From positions 53,423,763 through 53,487,762 of the forward strand of contig CM055100.1 in the NCBI GenBank assembly GCA_029204225.1: a stretch of DNA of 64,000 nt. The letters run 5' to 3'. The DNA is from Diphasiastrum complanatum (taxonomy: Eukaryota > Streptophyta > Lycopodiopsida > Lycopodiales > Lycopodiaceae). The notes beneath the pieces were generated by a model. That model had not been told where the DNA came from. It made no database searches and saw only the letters and a program-made list of their open reading frames with translations. Of this stretch, positions 51,422-62,019 are shown in pieces. Every line of letters starts with the position of its first letter. Positions within the stretch are counted from its first letter, which is position 1. The translations under genes and the position numbers were made by a program.

Positions 51422-52865
51422 TCTAGTTGGAAAACAGACTAGAAAGCCATTTAAGTCAAGCCATCAGCATGTTGCTAGAGGATTGCTAGATGTTGTACAT
51501 TCAGATATTTGTGGCCCGATGAAAAATCCTTCACTGAAGGAAGCCAAGTATTTTATTTTTTTATTGACGAATTCTCGAGAAGAACGATGGTGTACTTCAT
51601 AAAGAAGAAATCATAAGCCTTCAACTGCTTCAGAATCTTCAAGGAGCATGCAGAAAAGGAGACTAGAAGGACGATCAAGGTCCTAAGATCAGATAACGGT
51701 GGAGAATATATCTCTGTCGAGTTCAAGGAGTACTGCCAAAGCCAAGGCATTGAGCAGCAATTCATCACTCCTTACAGTCCTCAGTCTAATGGCTTAGCTG
51801 AGAGGAAGAACCGAACTCTGGTCGAATCTGCTAAGTGTATCCTAGTACATGCATCGTTGCCCAAGAGGTTCTGGGGTGAAGTTGTCTCCACTGCAGCTTA
51901 CATCCAGAATAGATGTTCGACCAAGGTCAAGCAAGACACCCCACGAGGTGTGTACATGCTCTAAGCCTTATGTGAGGAGCCTAAGAGTGTTTGAATGTGT
52001 TGCCTACGCGCAGATCCCAAAAGACACGAGGAAGAAATTGGACTTCCAAGGTCTCAAGACCATCCTGATTGGATATACTTCATCTGATAATACATACAAG
52101 CTGTATGATCCTAATATCCAACAAATCTTGTATGGCTGGGATGCAGTCTTTATTGAGGATTAGTTCATCGACATCAAAGGCAAGGATATTCCTCTAGGAG
52201 AACCTTCATCACATGCCATTGACATGATTGTCCGAGCTTCTGGCTCAGGCGTGTCTATTGTCGACGTACTTCTTGACAACGAATCAGACGAAGATGTTGC
52301 TGCTACCCAGCAACAAGTCCCAGGAGTGGTTCATCAGTCAAATCCTCCCAGAAGATCAAGCCGAGTGCGCACACAGCCCACAAGGTATACTCATGAGTCT
52401 GCATGTCTCTTGATACAGGAACCGATGACACGAAGAGGCACTCAGCCAACCAGACTCTGATCTCTAGAGAGAAGCTATGGACATAGAGTATTCCTCTCTG
52501 ATCAAGACCCAGACGTGGTCACTAGTCGAAGCTCCTATTGGCTACAATATCATTGATTGCAAATGGATCTTCAAGATCAAATACAATGCCAATGGAGCAA
52601 TTGATCGAAGGAAGACAAGACTGGTAGCACGAGGATTCACTCAGATCTCCAACGTCGACTACAGCGAGACTTTCAGTCCAGTAGTCAAACATTCATCGAT
52701 CCGAGCACTCTTGTCTTATGCTGCAGTTGTCGACCTCAAAGTACATCAACTTGATGTGCAAATAGCCTATCTGAATGGAGTTATACAAGAAGATATCTAT
52801 ATGATCCAGTCCGAAGGATACATTCTAGAAGGTATGAAGAATCATGTCTGTAAACTCCACAAAGC
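51417..52865 (+). pseudogene. Element D integrase and first RT start
   Basis: Continues D after the E insertion: CLVGKQTRKPF (zinc Cys), VVHSDICGPM, a frameshift near 51558, EFSRRTMVYFIKKK, a TAA near 51614, VLRSDNGGEYIS and NGLAERKNRTL. All three catalytic acidic residues survive. The integrase C-terminal part follows (TPHEV, VFECVAYAQIPKDTRKKLDF, YTSSDNTYKLYDP), then an acidic/Ser-rich linker, and from 52477 a first RT start (MDIEYSSLIKTQTWSLVEAP ... LDVQIAYLNGVIQEDIYM) to KLHKAL at 52865. There RT breaks off and sequence from the integrase C-terminal region starts again (see the duplication). Confidence 0.92.
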
Positions 52866-53845
52866 ACTCCATTGCAGCTTACATCCAGAACAGATATTCG
52901 ACCAAAGCTCTCTCAGACAAGACACCCCACGAGGTGTGGACAGACTCCAAGCCTTCTTTGAAGAATCTAAGAGTGTTTGGGTGCATTGCCTACGCACAGA
53001 TCCCAAATGACACAAGGAAAAAATTGGACTTCCAAGGTCTAAAGACCATCCTGATCGGATATACTTCGTCTGATAACACCTACAAGCTGTATGATCCTGA
53101 TACCCAGCAAATCTTGTATAGTCGGGATATAGTCTTTATCGAGGATCAGTTCGTCGACCTCAAAGACAAGAATATTGCTCAAGAAGAACCCTCATCATTT
53201 GCCATTGACACAAAAATCCAAGATTCTGGCTCAGGAATGTCTATCGTCGACCCACTTCGAGACAACGAATCAGATGAAGATGTTGCTGCTACCCAGCAAC
53301 ATATCCCAGGAGCGGTTCATCAGTCGAATCCTCCCAGAAGATCAAGCCGAGTGTGCACACAACCCACAAGGTATACTCCTAAGTCTGTTTGTCTTTTAAT
53401 GCAGGAACTGACAACAATCGAAGAGGCACTTAGCCAACCAGACTCTGATCTCTGGAGAGAAACTATTGACAGAGAGTATTCCTCTCTGATCAAGAATCAG
53501 ACATGGTCATTAGTCCAAGATCCTATTGGCTACTGTTATTGATTGCAAATGGATCTTTAAGATCAAATATAACGCCAACGGAACAATTGATCGAAGGAAG
53601 GCTAGACTGGTAGCACGAGGATTCACCCAGATCTCGAATGTCGACTATAGTGAGACTTTTAGTCCAGTCGTCAAACAGTCGTCGATCCAAATGCTCCTGT
53701 CTTATGCTGCAGCTGCCGATCTCGAAGTACATCAACTCGATGTACAAACAGCCTATCTGAATGGAGTTATACAAGAAGATATCTACATGATCCAGTCCGA
53801 AAAATACGTTCTGGAAGGCATGAACAATCATGTCTGTAAACTCCA
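51893..53845 (+). repeat. Tandem duplication inside element D, period about 981 bp
   Basis: GCAGCTTACATCCAGAA occurs at 51893 and 52874, and everything from there to KLHKAL is present twice (integrase C-terminus, linker, RT start). The copies differ at roughly one base in ten or twelve by eye, for example NIQQILYGWDAVF against DTQQILYSRDIVF. They therefore came from two already diverged relatives or the duplication is old. The second copy begins exactly where RT of the first copy stops. Confidence 0.93.
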
Positions 53846-54974
53846 TAAAGCACTGTACGGCTTGAAACAGTCTGTCAGAGCTTGGTTTCAGAGGATCAAC
53901 ACATTTCTCATTGAACAAGGATTTAAACCAAGCACTGCTGATTGCAACGTTTATTCAAAGTCAGTGCAACAATCCTTCATTACCATCACCTTGTATGTTG
54001 ATGATAGCATGCTCTTCAGCAACAATGCCAATATGGTCAAGGATTCAAAATAGATGCTGTTCTCAAAATTCGACATGACTGATCTAGGCGAAGCTCACTT
54101 TTGTCTTGGAATTCAAATCCACAGAGATAGAGCAAATTGACTGATTTACATCACTCAACAAAAGTATCTTCATAATGTTCTTAATAGATACAATTTGATG
54201 AATTGTAAATTAGCTCACTCACCAATGGATCCAGGACTGCATTTGCCAAAGGACCAATGTCCCCAGACAAAGCAGAAAGAGGAGCAGATTAGAGAATACC
54301 CGTATCAATCGATACTCGGATCTCTCATGTACGCAATGGTCTGTACAAGGCCAGATATCTCTTTTGCTGCCATCTCACTCAGCCAATACATGGCTAATCC
54401 TAGAATTACCCATTGGAAGGCTCTTATTCGAGTCATGAGATATATTCGAACTACCATGGACCAATGCATCTGCTACAGAGATGTCAGCAACAACAATTTT
54501 CATCAGCTCAGTGGATATTCTGATGCAAGCTGGGGAGGAGATGTAGACCATCGTAAGTCCACATCTGGATTTACATTCTTCTTCAATGGCGGTCCTATTT
54601 CGTGGAACAATCGTAAGCAAGCACACTTTCTTCTACTGAAGCAGAATATATTGCTGCTTCTCAATATAAGGAAGTGTTTTGGTTGAGAAATTTGTTGTCA
54701 GACATCAATCTGTATCAATACAACCCTACAATTTTGTTTTGTGATAACCAAAGTGCTATTTCCTTATCGGCCAACCCTAGATTTCATTCTAGGAATAAGC
54801 ACATTGAGATAAGATATCACTACATCAGGGGCAAAGTTCTCGATAGAGAGGTGAGCTTAACGTACTGAAAACGCAGGACATGGTTGTAGACATTTTTACG
54901 AAAGCACTCAGTGTTAGTGCACACAACAGATTTTGTGCATTGCTAAATTTGAAATTCAAGGCATTCACGGATCT
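52866..54974 (+). pseudogene. Element D second integrase end, full RT and RNase H
   Basis: Frame 52844-53542 repeats the integrase C-terminus and linker and enters RT (DREYSSLIKNQTWSLVQDP). A shift near 53525 leads to 53526-54053 with DCKWIFKIKYNANG, RLVARGFTQISNVD, YLNGVIQEDIYM, LYGLKQSVRAW and the catalytic ITLYVDDSMLF. A TAG at 54051 follows, and a TGA near 54138. 54195-54686 carries MDPGLHLPKDQCP and ICYRDVSNNNF, then RNase H with GYSDASWGGDVDHRKSTSGF. A frameshift in the Ser/Glu motif near 54640 precedes FCDNQSAISLSANPRFH. It ends at about 54974 (DIFTKALSV). Catalytic residues are mostly kept. Confidence 0.92.
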
Positions 54975-54989
54975 AGATTAAGGAAGGGG
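54975..54989 (+). other. Polypurine tract of element D
   Basis: GATTAAGGAAGGGG precedes the LTR start TGTTGGATTT. Confidence 0.85.
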
Positions 54990-56041
54990 TGTTGGATTTA
55001 CTCCTCCTACTCTCCTAAATCCCAATTTTAATCTGCCTCCATTCATGCTGCATATTTTTCTAACGTTGTCACGTAGTCTACATTTTTTACATGCAAATTC
55101 GCACAGACGAAGAAAAGGCGAAGGAATCGTGACACTGTGTTCTTACACAGGTCATGGTGACAGACGAAAAGGGGACACTACCTTACTAAATGTCAAAGGT
55201 GCCCTAACAGATAAGGCACCTTGTAAATCTTATCCTAAGGCCATTCATAAGAGTGACGCACTTTTGCGTCATCACCAACGTTCACTTCAGTATTGGCTGA
55301 CGTCGCACCCTTTTCACGCTCACCCCATGCAGTTGCGCTAACAGATTGGACAACGATTGCAGCCATCCATGATCTCCTACAGACAACACATCTACTCTGT
55401 ACTTTTGCATTTGCACACTTGTAATATTATGTATATATATTGGATACCATCTGCGTATTCTATGATGATGAATTCTGATGAAACAAGATAAGTCTAGAAC
55501 AAGTGAAAGATGTTTCATTCCTCATTACATACATAAATAAGCTTTGTAGGGCACGCGATTTCATCCGCTACAGTCTTGTGCTCTATCGCATTATTGACTT
55601 GTATACTTGATATACTTAATCTAACATAGTTCATTTGTTTTGCATTTTAGATATGTCAATATTGCTATGCTTATTCTTCATCCTGTCTGATCTTTCTTGC
55701 TGCTCTTTCTAAACGATTAACTTTTAGTCTTGTCTTTCGCGAATAATTCACGATTAATTATCAATCGAGCACAGTCTAGCTCCTCGCGAATCATTCGTGA
55801 CAAATAATTTGTCTTGCAATTTCCGACAAATTATTCATCTAGCATTTCATCCATCTAAATGTTTGGCTATGTAATCTAGAATGACTGTGATTTCTATCAC
55901 TATAGTTCTGTTCATTATGGTAGGCGTAGTCATGCTTAGGGAGAGAGTCATTTAACTCATTCCGCTGCGCACGAACATTTTTAGTTCGAGTTCATTTCTC
56001 GTTTGTGTTCGTCATTTATTCTTCCTCCCTCTCTCCCAACA
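54990..56041 (+). repeat. 3' LTR of element D
   Basis: 1052 bases from TGTTGGATTTACTCC to CTCCCAACA, with perfect inverted TGTTGG/CCAACA ends. TATGTATATATATTGG near 55430 is the likely TATA region. Its first 300 bases match the left part of A's mosaic 5' LTR. No long dinucleotide array is present, unlike in the A LTRs. Confidence 0.85.
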
Positions 56042-56042
56042 G

Positions 56043-56670
56043 TGTAAGACAAGGAGATGCACCTAAATAGAGCAATCAATGATCAATTTAATTTTTAGAG
56101 CAAGATTGTCAATGTCTGGCTCGTTGGCGGCCTGACGCTCTGCTCTTTCGCTGTGTTCTGCTCGTTGGCAGACTTTCATGCACGGCTACGTCGTTCCTCT
56201 TCTTTTTCATTTTTTGCTCTACTCTCTGTATCTCTCTGTATCTATTATGATCTAGAAATATACTTTTTATCTCCACTGTGTGGAGTTTACAAGATAGCTA
56301 AACGGAGAATTACAAGAGTAGTTAATGCTAATCAACTAATCAGTTACTCTCTGTAGGTACTACTCGTTTCAACTGGGCATGTAGTTTGAAACTCCAGGCC
56401 CATTGAGCTGCCAGCTGACAACGCTAAAGTTTCTCTTTTGTTTTCTTTGTTTTCTTTTGTTTCTTTCGTTTCTTTTCATTTTGCGTCGCTTTGCAGTTTT
56501 TGCGGTCCTAGAGGCCTGTTTACAAGGTGCGAATCGTTCGTCCTTCATTTGTCTTGGAAGCACGTTGACTTTCGTGAATTGTTTGATTTTTGTGAATCGT
56601 TCGACCTTCGAGTCAAGGCCCGTTGACTTTCGCGTTGCGACAAAGTCGCGGGAGTTCACCATTTCTAACA
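56043..56670 (-). repeat. 3' LTR of element H
   Basis: On the minus strand begins TGTTAGAAATGGTGAAC at 56670 and probably ends with GTCTTACA at 56043, next to the end of D's LTR. The right boundary is firm (PPT plus match to the 5' remnant at 60571-60606). The other end is inferred from its TG...CA-like ends. Confidence 0.65.
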
Positions 56671-56684
56671 CTCCCTCTTGAACC
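56671..56684 (-). other. Polypurine tract of element H
   Basis: Minus strand GTTCAAGAGGGAG directly before TGTTAGAAATGG. Confidence 0.8.
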
Positions 56685-58230
56685 TTGCAGCTTTGCACGT
56701 TTAATCCAATTGTCTTTCTTTGCTTGGCAAAGAGTGGCTTGTCGAGTGGCTTCGTGAGTAGATCTACAATCATGTCTTCTGATTTTATTACTGGACCTGG
56801 AGCTCTCCTTTCGAGATTAAATCTCGAATATGATGGTACTTCAAAGGTATGTGTTTTGTCTTTGAATGAAAGATAGGATCTTGAGATAGATAAATGGCAC
56901 TCTGAGAGTCCATCATCATCGTGCATGGTCCTTCTTGTGGTATCCCGATTGCTTTCAGCATCATTTGCAGCCACACTACCTCGTTCGCCACCTTCGAAGC
57001 CACGATGTATTCAGCTTTGGAAGAGGATTGAGCTACCAAGGTTTGTTTTTTGCATATCCAGTTGATTGCAGCTCCGCACGCTATAGTACATCTGCCAGTT
57101 ATGGACTTGCTGTCATCTTTGCAGCTTGCCCAGCTTGCATCACTGTAGTGGTGCAGCTCGAATTCTTTTCTTTCATTTTCAGCTCTATAGGTCAATCCCA
57201 TATTTTGGGTACCCTTCAGATACTGTAGGATTTGTTTTGCCATTTGCCAATGTGCCATGCCAAGATTGGAAGAGAATTGGCTTAAAGCATAAACAGAGAA
57301 AGCTAAATCGGATCTAATACAAATTGTAAGGTATACCTGGTTAGGTTCTGGTAGGGTATATCTGCCATCTTCTATTCTTCCTCTTCTGTTTTTGGACAAT
57401 CCTGCTTCGTCAGCTTGGCACCAGCTATCATTGGTGTGGCCTTTTCCTTGCAGTCCATCATGTGATACTGCTTGAGCACCTTTCTAGCATATTCAGACTG
57501 ATTCAAGTGCATTTCGCCCTTTGTTCGATCTCTTCTGATCTCCAGCCCAAGGCATTTCATTGCTTCTCCTAGATCTATGATTTCATAACTTTCAGAAATC
57601 AGACTCTTCGTGTCTTTGATCAGCATCAAGGAATTTCCTATCATCATCAGGGAATCGTCCACGAAAATAGTCAGTATCACAAAATCGTTTTCTACTCTTT
57701 TTCTGCAGACATTACAGTTCGGTTGTGTAGGATTGAAGTCTAGAGACTTCAGAAGACTATCGAACTTCTTATACCAAGCTCATGATGTCTGTTTTAGACC
57801 ATAGATGCATCTCTGCAGCCGACAGACATATTGTCAATTGTCGGGGTCTTCAAATCCTTCAGGCTGTTTCATGAAGATTTTCTCCTCTAGATCTTCGTGG
57901 AGAAAGGCTGTTTTCACATCAACCTGGTGAATTTCCAGACTGTGCTAAGTGGCATATGCAAGGAGTAGTCGTATGCTTGTCATCTTGACCATCGACGAAT
58001 ATGTGTCGAGATAATCAACACCATATCTCTGTGTGTAGCCTTTCGCGACAAGCCTTGCCTTGTAGCGGCCAACGGTGGCATCTGATTTTATCTTCTTCTT
58101 GGACACCCACTTGCAGTCGATGATTTTTCTGTTTTCTGGCAGTGGCTCTAATGTCCATGCCCCGTTTTGTCTCATCAACTCAATTTTCTCTGACATTGCC
58201 TGCTTCCAGAATTCTCCCTTTGGACTCTGG
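56685..58230 (-). pseudogene. Element H reverse transcriptase and RNase H
   Basis: In coding order from 58230: [60 protein letters not shown] and [12 protein letters not shown] (to 57945). A decayed middle RT part follows (57930-57690). 57680-57372 has FVDDSLMMIGNS (usual YVDD; the Asp pair is kept) and EIIDLGEAMKCLGLEIRRDR. 57399-56788 carries the end of RT and RNase H: SQFSSNLGMAHWQMAKQ, YSDASWASCKDDSKSITG, SSSKAEYIVASKVANE, MMDSQSAIYLSQD and HSKTKHIPLKYHHIRDL. The last part, IVDLLTKPLDKPLFAKQRK, ends just before the PPT. It has shifts near 57930, 57690, 57385 and 56810 but keeps most catalytic residues. Confidence 0.92.
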
Positions 58231-58589
58231 CTCTACAACTCAACCACGAAAAATGTTGTTTTGAGTAGAGATGTGAAGTTCAATGAGTCCACATTTCCTG
58301 GACTAAAAGATGAAAGAGGCCATGAGATCTTTACACTACTGCCTATTCAAGAGAGAGATCGAGGACAGACGTCAAATCAAAATGCTGAGCCACAGACTCC
58401 AGAGCAGCAAGAAGCAGAAGATCAACCCCACGAACAAGAAACGTTTGAGCAGTGACGAAACAAACCTAGAAGGTCAACAAGACAAAGAAGACCTCCAGAC
58501 CGTTATATTGACAATCTTCAGTAGAGCGAAGACATGCAGTTCAAGTACTACAGCTTCACTGAAGAGCCAACAACATATCAAGAAGCTAT
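58231..58589 (+). pseudogene. Inverted segment of element H (IN-RT linker)
   Basis: Element H is read on the minus strand, yet this piece codes on the plus strand: YNSTTKNVVLSRDVKF, KDERGHEIFTLLPIQERDRG, a Gln/Glu-rich linker and EEPTTYQEAI. In copia elements this is the stretch between the integrase end and RT. Flipping it would place it directly after VYK (minus strand, 58598-58590) and directly before [11 protein letters not shown] (minus strand, 58230), both in frame. A simple inversion with breakpoints at 58230/58231 and 58589/58590 therefore explains it. Confidence 0.88.
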
Positions 58590-59683
58590 CTTGTACACTT
58601 GTGTTTCGTTCGAGTAGCTGACCATGATCGTTTTCTCTAATTTATCACCGAGTTTGCTTCCCTTTTCTTTTGGAATGTGCTTGTATGCTGCACATCCAAA
58701 CACACGTATGTATGATAGATCAGGCTTTCTTCTTGTCCACGTCTCATACGGTGTCTTATTTTCCAGCGCTATCATTATTGATCTGTTCAGCAGGTGTACT
58801 GCTGCAGCTATTACCTCAACTTGGCAATTGAGCCTGTTCTATCATGCACCTGGCTCCTTCGACTAGCGTTCTATTTTTTCTCTCCGTGACACCATTATAT
58901 TCTGGTGTGTATGCATGAGTGAACTAATGTTCGATCCCTTGTTCTTGGTATAATTTTAGAAACTCTTTGCTCTTGTACTCATTTCCATTGTTAGATCTGA
59001 TGATCTGTATCTTCTTCGAGGTGTGTCTCTCTGCAAATGCCACAAATTCCTTGAAGTAATCAAATGCTTCAGATTTTTTCTTTAGGTAGTAAATCATAGT
59101 CATCCGGCTATAGTCATCTATGAATGTCAGGAAGTACCTCGATCTTGAGAGAAAATCCATTTTTTTTTGTCCACAGACATCTGAGTGGACGAGCTCAAGA
59201 ACTTCTTTGGCTCTTCTTCTCTCACGCGTGGATTCCGATGCTATTTTCCTTTCTGACAGGCTTCGCAAAACTCAATATCGGGTCTTGATATTTTTAGACC
59301 TGTGACTGTGTCTTTCCTACTCATGTCATACAGGCTCCTCATGTTCAAATAATACATTCTTCTATGTCAGAACTTATCTTCATTTTCTAATGCATTTAAT
59401 ATGCTATCAGAGTTGCTGATTATCTTGGCTTGGTAGAGATTTCCTTCTCTGCATTCAACAGTCAACAACTTGTTTGTATTTTTTTCGATCATGCGGCATG
59501 TATTGCCATCGAACAAAACTTAAATACCAAGATCTGTCATCTTTGAGACTAATAGCAGATCTTTTCTCAGTGAAGGCACGTAGAGTGCTCCTGGCACCCA
59601 TCGCCTAGAATCACTACTCTGTTATGTTCGAGTTCTCTAAAATCGATCAAGATTTTCTTGTTGCAGGTGATGTGTGATGTTGC
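58590..59683 (-). pseudogene. Element H protease tail and integrase
   Basis: Minus strand. Near 59690-59600 the protease site reads DSWATSHIT (usual DSGATxH; Gly to Trp) and continues FRELEHNRVVILGD. The PR end and pre-integrase region are decayed (59580-59270). The core lies in 59268-58924: EVLELVHSDVCGQKKMDFLS, FLTFIDDYSRMTMIYYLKKK, IIRSNNGNEYKSKEF, where the second catalytic Asp (RSDNGNEY) is Asn. A stop follows, and then NGVTERKNRTL with the Glu. 58775-58590 gives the C-terminal part (NKTPYETWTRRKPDLSYIRV, KEKGSKLGDKLEKTIMVSYS), broken by the inversion at 58590. Confidence 0.9.
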
Positions 59684-60570
59684 TCATGAATCAATGACTA
59701 CATCGTAGTCATGTTCAGTGTAGCTCGTTGAAGCTTCATCAAGTATTGTGAAGGCCTCATCACCTCTACCTGCATCCTTGGATGACTCTGCAACATTTGT
59801 CTTTTCAGCTTTGTTTTTCCTTTTTGGGTTGAATCTACAATCATATGCAAAGTGCCCCTTCTTCTTGCAGTGCATGCAAGGTATTGCTAGATTGAACCAG
59901 CATTTGTTGGCTGTATGGCCTGGTTTGTGACAGTGATCATAGGAAGAAGATTGTTGATTCAAAGACTTCGTCTTCTCGAATCTAGGCATGTTTTTCTTCT
60001 TTTCTTTCGTGAAGAGGGCCTTCTCTTGATCATTGCTTCCTTCTCCTTCGTCTCTCATCAGTCTCTCATCAGCAACAAGATTGATTGCTTTGTCGAATGT
60101 CATTTCTGGTAGACTCAATATGAGCATTCTCAATGGCTGATAGGACGTTGATAGAGATTTCATGAAGTACATCAACTGCTGTGGTGCTAGGACCTGGTGC
60201 TCCTGTCCTGATGCAGCGAGTTGAACAAAGATCATTCTGATATTCTCAATGTGCTGATCTAACTGGTTGTCATCCCATCATATTGATTGCAGTTGATTGT
60301 GAAGATGCATCACTGAAGCTACAGTCCTCACTTCATACTTCTGTTTTAATGTTTCCCACACTGTATGGCTGCTTTTGCAGTCTTTAATCTACATGAGTAG
60401 ATATTTGTTTATGGACAAAATGATGACCGCCATTGCACGATCATCCTTTCTGATCCATTCAGCTCTCCTCGGGTCTCCATCTGGAGGCTGCACCTCTGAG
60501 AGTTCGGTCCCCGACCAGATGCCTTCGCCCTTCAGAAGTGTTTTGATTTTGAATTTCCATATCCTGTAAT
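59684..60570 (-). pseudogene. Element H gag
   Basis: Minus strand. Begins at 60570 directly after the 5' LTR remnant (NYRIWKFKIKTLLKGEGIW, RKDDRAMAVIILSINKYLL). A stop follows, then a decayed middle (HTVWETLKQKYE), and from 60235 an open frame with MTFDKAINLVADERLM, a basic linker and two zinc knuckles. The first has lost a Cys (YDHCHKPGHTANKC); the second is intact (CMHCKKKGHFAYDC). It ends in an acidic stretch (SYTEHDYDVVIDS) leading to protease. Two knuckles distinguish H from A, which has one. Confidence 0.9.
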
Positions 60571-60606
60571 TTGCGGCAAAGTTGTGGGAGTTCACCATTT
60601 CTGACA
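60571..60606 (-). repeat. Remnant of the H 5' LTR
   Basis: Thirty-six minus-strand bases beginning TGTCAGAAATGGTGAACTCC match the start of the 3' LTR (56670 downward), then switch to gag. Confidence 0.8.
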
Positions 60607-60960
60607 ATATCATTAACATAAATAAGAAGAATGACAATATCACTATCATAGAACTTGATATACAAGGAAGGATCATAGTCACTAAGATTGAATCCTAGTG
60701 AGATAAGAAAAGTATTAAGTTGAGAATACCACGATATTGGTGCTTGCTTTAGTCCATAGAGACTTTTGAAGAGCAAACAAACTTTGGTCTTGTCTTAGAT
60801 GAACCCAGGAGGTCGTTCCATATAAATCTCTTCTTCTAGATATCCATTTAAGAAAGCATTTGAGACATCTAGTTGAAATACTTGCCATTTGAAAAAACAA
60901 GCAATAGATATGATGACTCTTATTGATACCATCTTTGCAACAAGAGCAGATAAGGTGATC
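60607..60960 (-). pseudogene. Ty1/copia element I, RT fragment
   Basis: Minus strand, in order: QVFQLDVSNAFLNGYLEEEI, YMERPPGFI, a stop, KVCLLFKSLYGLKQAPISWY, SQLNTFLISLGFNLSDYDPS, and the catalytic site as LLIYVNDIV where the family has YVDD. It stops at 60606 because element H begins there. The start of RT is missing: integrase is joined to mid-RT near 60960. Confidence 0.9.
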
Positions 60961-61793
60961 AACCCTAGGTTTCTTCTTGAATAAGACTTATGTGTGATCT
61001 TCCTGCAAGTGTATTGTGACGTAATCTATTGCACGAATAATTTGCACAATTAATTGCTTCTCCCCAATATTCAATAGGCAAACAAGCTTCAATTCGGATT
61101 GCTTTAGCACATTCACATAGAGATCGATTTTTCCTTTCGGCAGCCCCATTTTGAGATGGGGAATAAGCACAAGAAACTTCTCTCTTGATTCCTTCAACCT
61201 CACAATAATCATGGAACTTATTGGAGATGTATTCACCTCCTCCATCACATCTCAAAGCTTTAACTTTGAAAACTGTTTCTCAACATAAGCTTTAAAACTA
61301 GGAAGTGTTCAAACACCATAGCTTTTGAAGAAAGAAGGTACAACCAAGTATATATTGTAAAATCATCAATGAAGGTAACAAAACAAGTAGCATCACCAAT
61401 ACTTTTTGAGGAAGAAAAGTGAACATCCGAGTGAATTAATTCCAAAGGATGAGAAGTCTTAATAGAAGACCTTTGATATGGCTTTCTATGTGATTTTGCA
61501 ATAGCACAAGCCTCACATGGCTTCATATCTTTGGAAAGTGATCTTGGTAGACCAATAGCCTTATCACTCTTGATCATAGAAAGCATAGATTTGTAGTTGG
61601 GATGTCCCAACCTTCTATGCCATAACTCCTCCTTAGTCATAAAAACAATTTCACAAAAAATTGCATTTTCATAAGAATTTAACTTGAAGATGCCACCATA
61701 TCTAGATCCATTAGCTAGGATCTCATCATCTTTCTTAATAAGGCAAGTATTGGCATTGAATTTCACATCACAACCATAATCAAGCAACTTTCC
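60961..61793 (-). pseudogene. Element I pre-integrase and integrase
   Basis: Minus strand. 61787-61260 starts in the PR tail (LDYGCDVKFNANTCLIKKDD), then LWHRRLGHPNYKSML and CEACAIAKSHRKP (complete HHCC zinc site), LELIHSDV with the first Asp, and VTFIDDFTIYTWLYLL. A frameshift near 61258 leads to 61255-60965: LRCDGGGEYISNKFHDYCEV (second Asp), PSQNGAAERKNRSL (Glu), WGEAINCANYSCNRL. The acidic triad is intact. The integrase C-terminus is deleted. Confidence 0.92.
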
Positions 61794-61873
61794 AAAATTT
61801 CTATGTCTACATTCTTTCTATATGCATGTTGCATTGACCAACTAGACTCAAGAAACCATGTAGCTCAATTTTT
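61794..61873. repeat. Short dispersed repeat (shared with 45257-45312)
   Basis: ATTTCTATGTCTACATTCT, ATATGCATGTTGC, CCAACTAGA and ATGTAGCTC occur in both places in the same order with small indels. Confidence 0.7.
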
Positions 61874-62019
61874 TTTACCAAAGCCTAAAGTCAAGATAGA
61901 TGATTTTTAATTTTCAACATGAGACATCAGTGATTTTAAAGAGGGAATTCTTGTGTGAGAATGATCTGTAGTTAGTATTTACATTATTAGTAATGCTAAC
62001 AGTTGAAACCATTGGTTAA

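Larger units (their letters stand above)
56043..60606 (-). mobile_element. Ty1/copia element H (nearly complete, 5' LTR almost deleted)
   Basis: Minus strand. Gag-PR-IN-RT-RNase H are all recognisable in order from 60570 to 56685, then a PPT and a 3' LTR. At the 5' end only about 36 bases of LTR start (TGTCAGAAATGGTGAAC..., compare TGTTAGAAATGGTGAAC in the 3' LTR) are joined straight to gag. Almost the entire 5' LTR, leader and gag start were lost in one deletion. It sits inside element I, whose RT is interrupted at 60606. A 359-bp inversion lies between IN and RT. Confidence 0.9.

Noticed and set aside
56403-56681. Plus-strand frame rich in Phe and Leu
   Set aside because: Antisense of the purine-rich H LTR; no homology.
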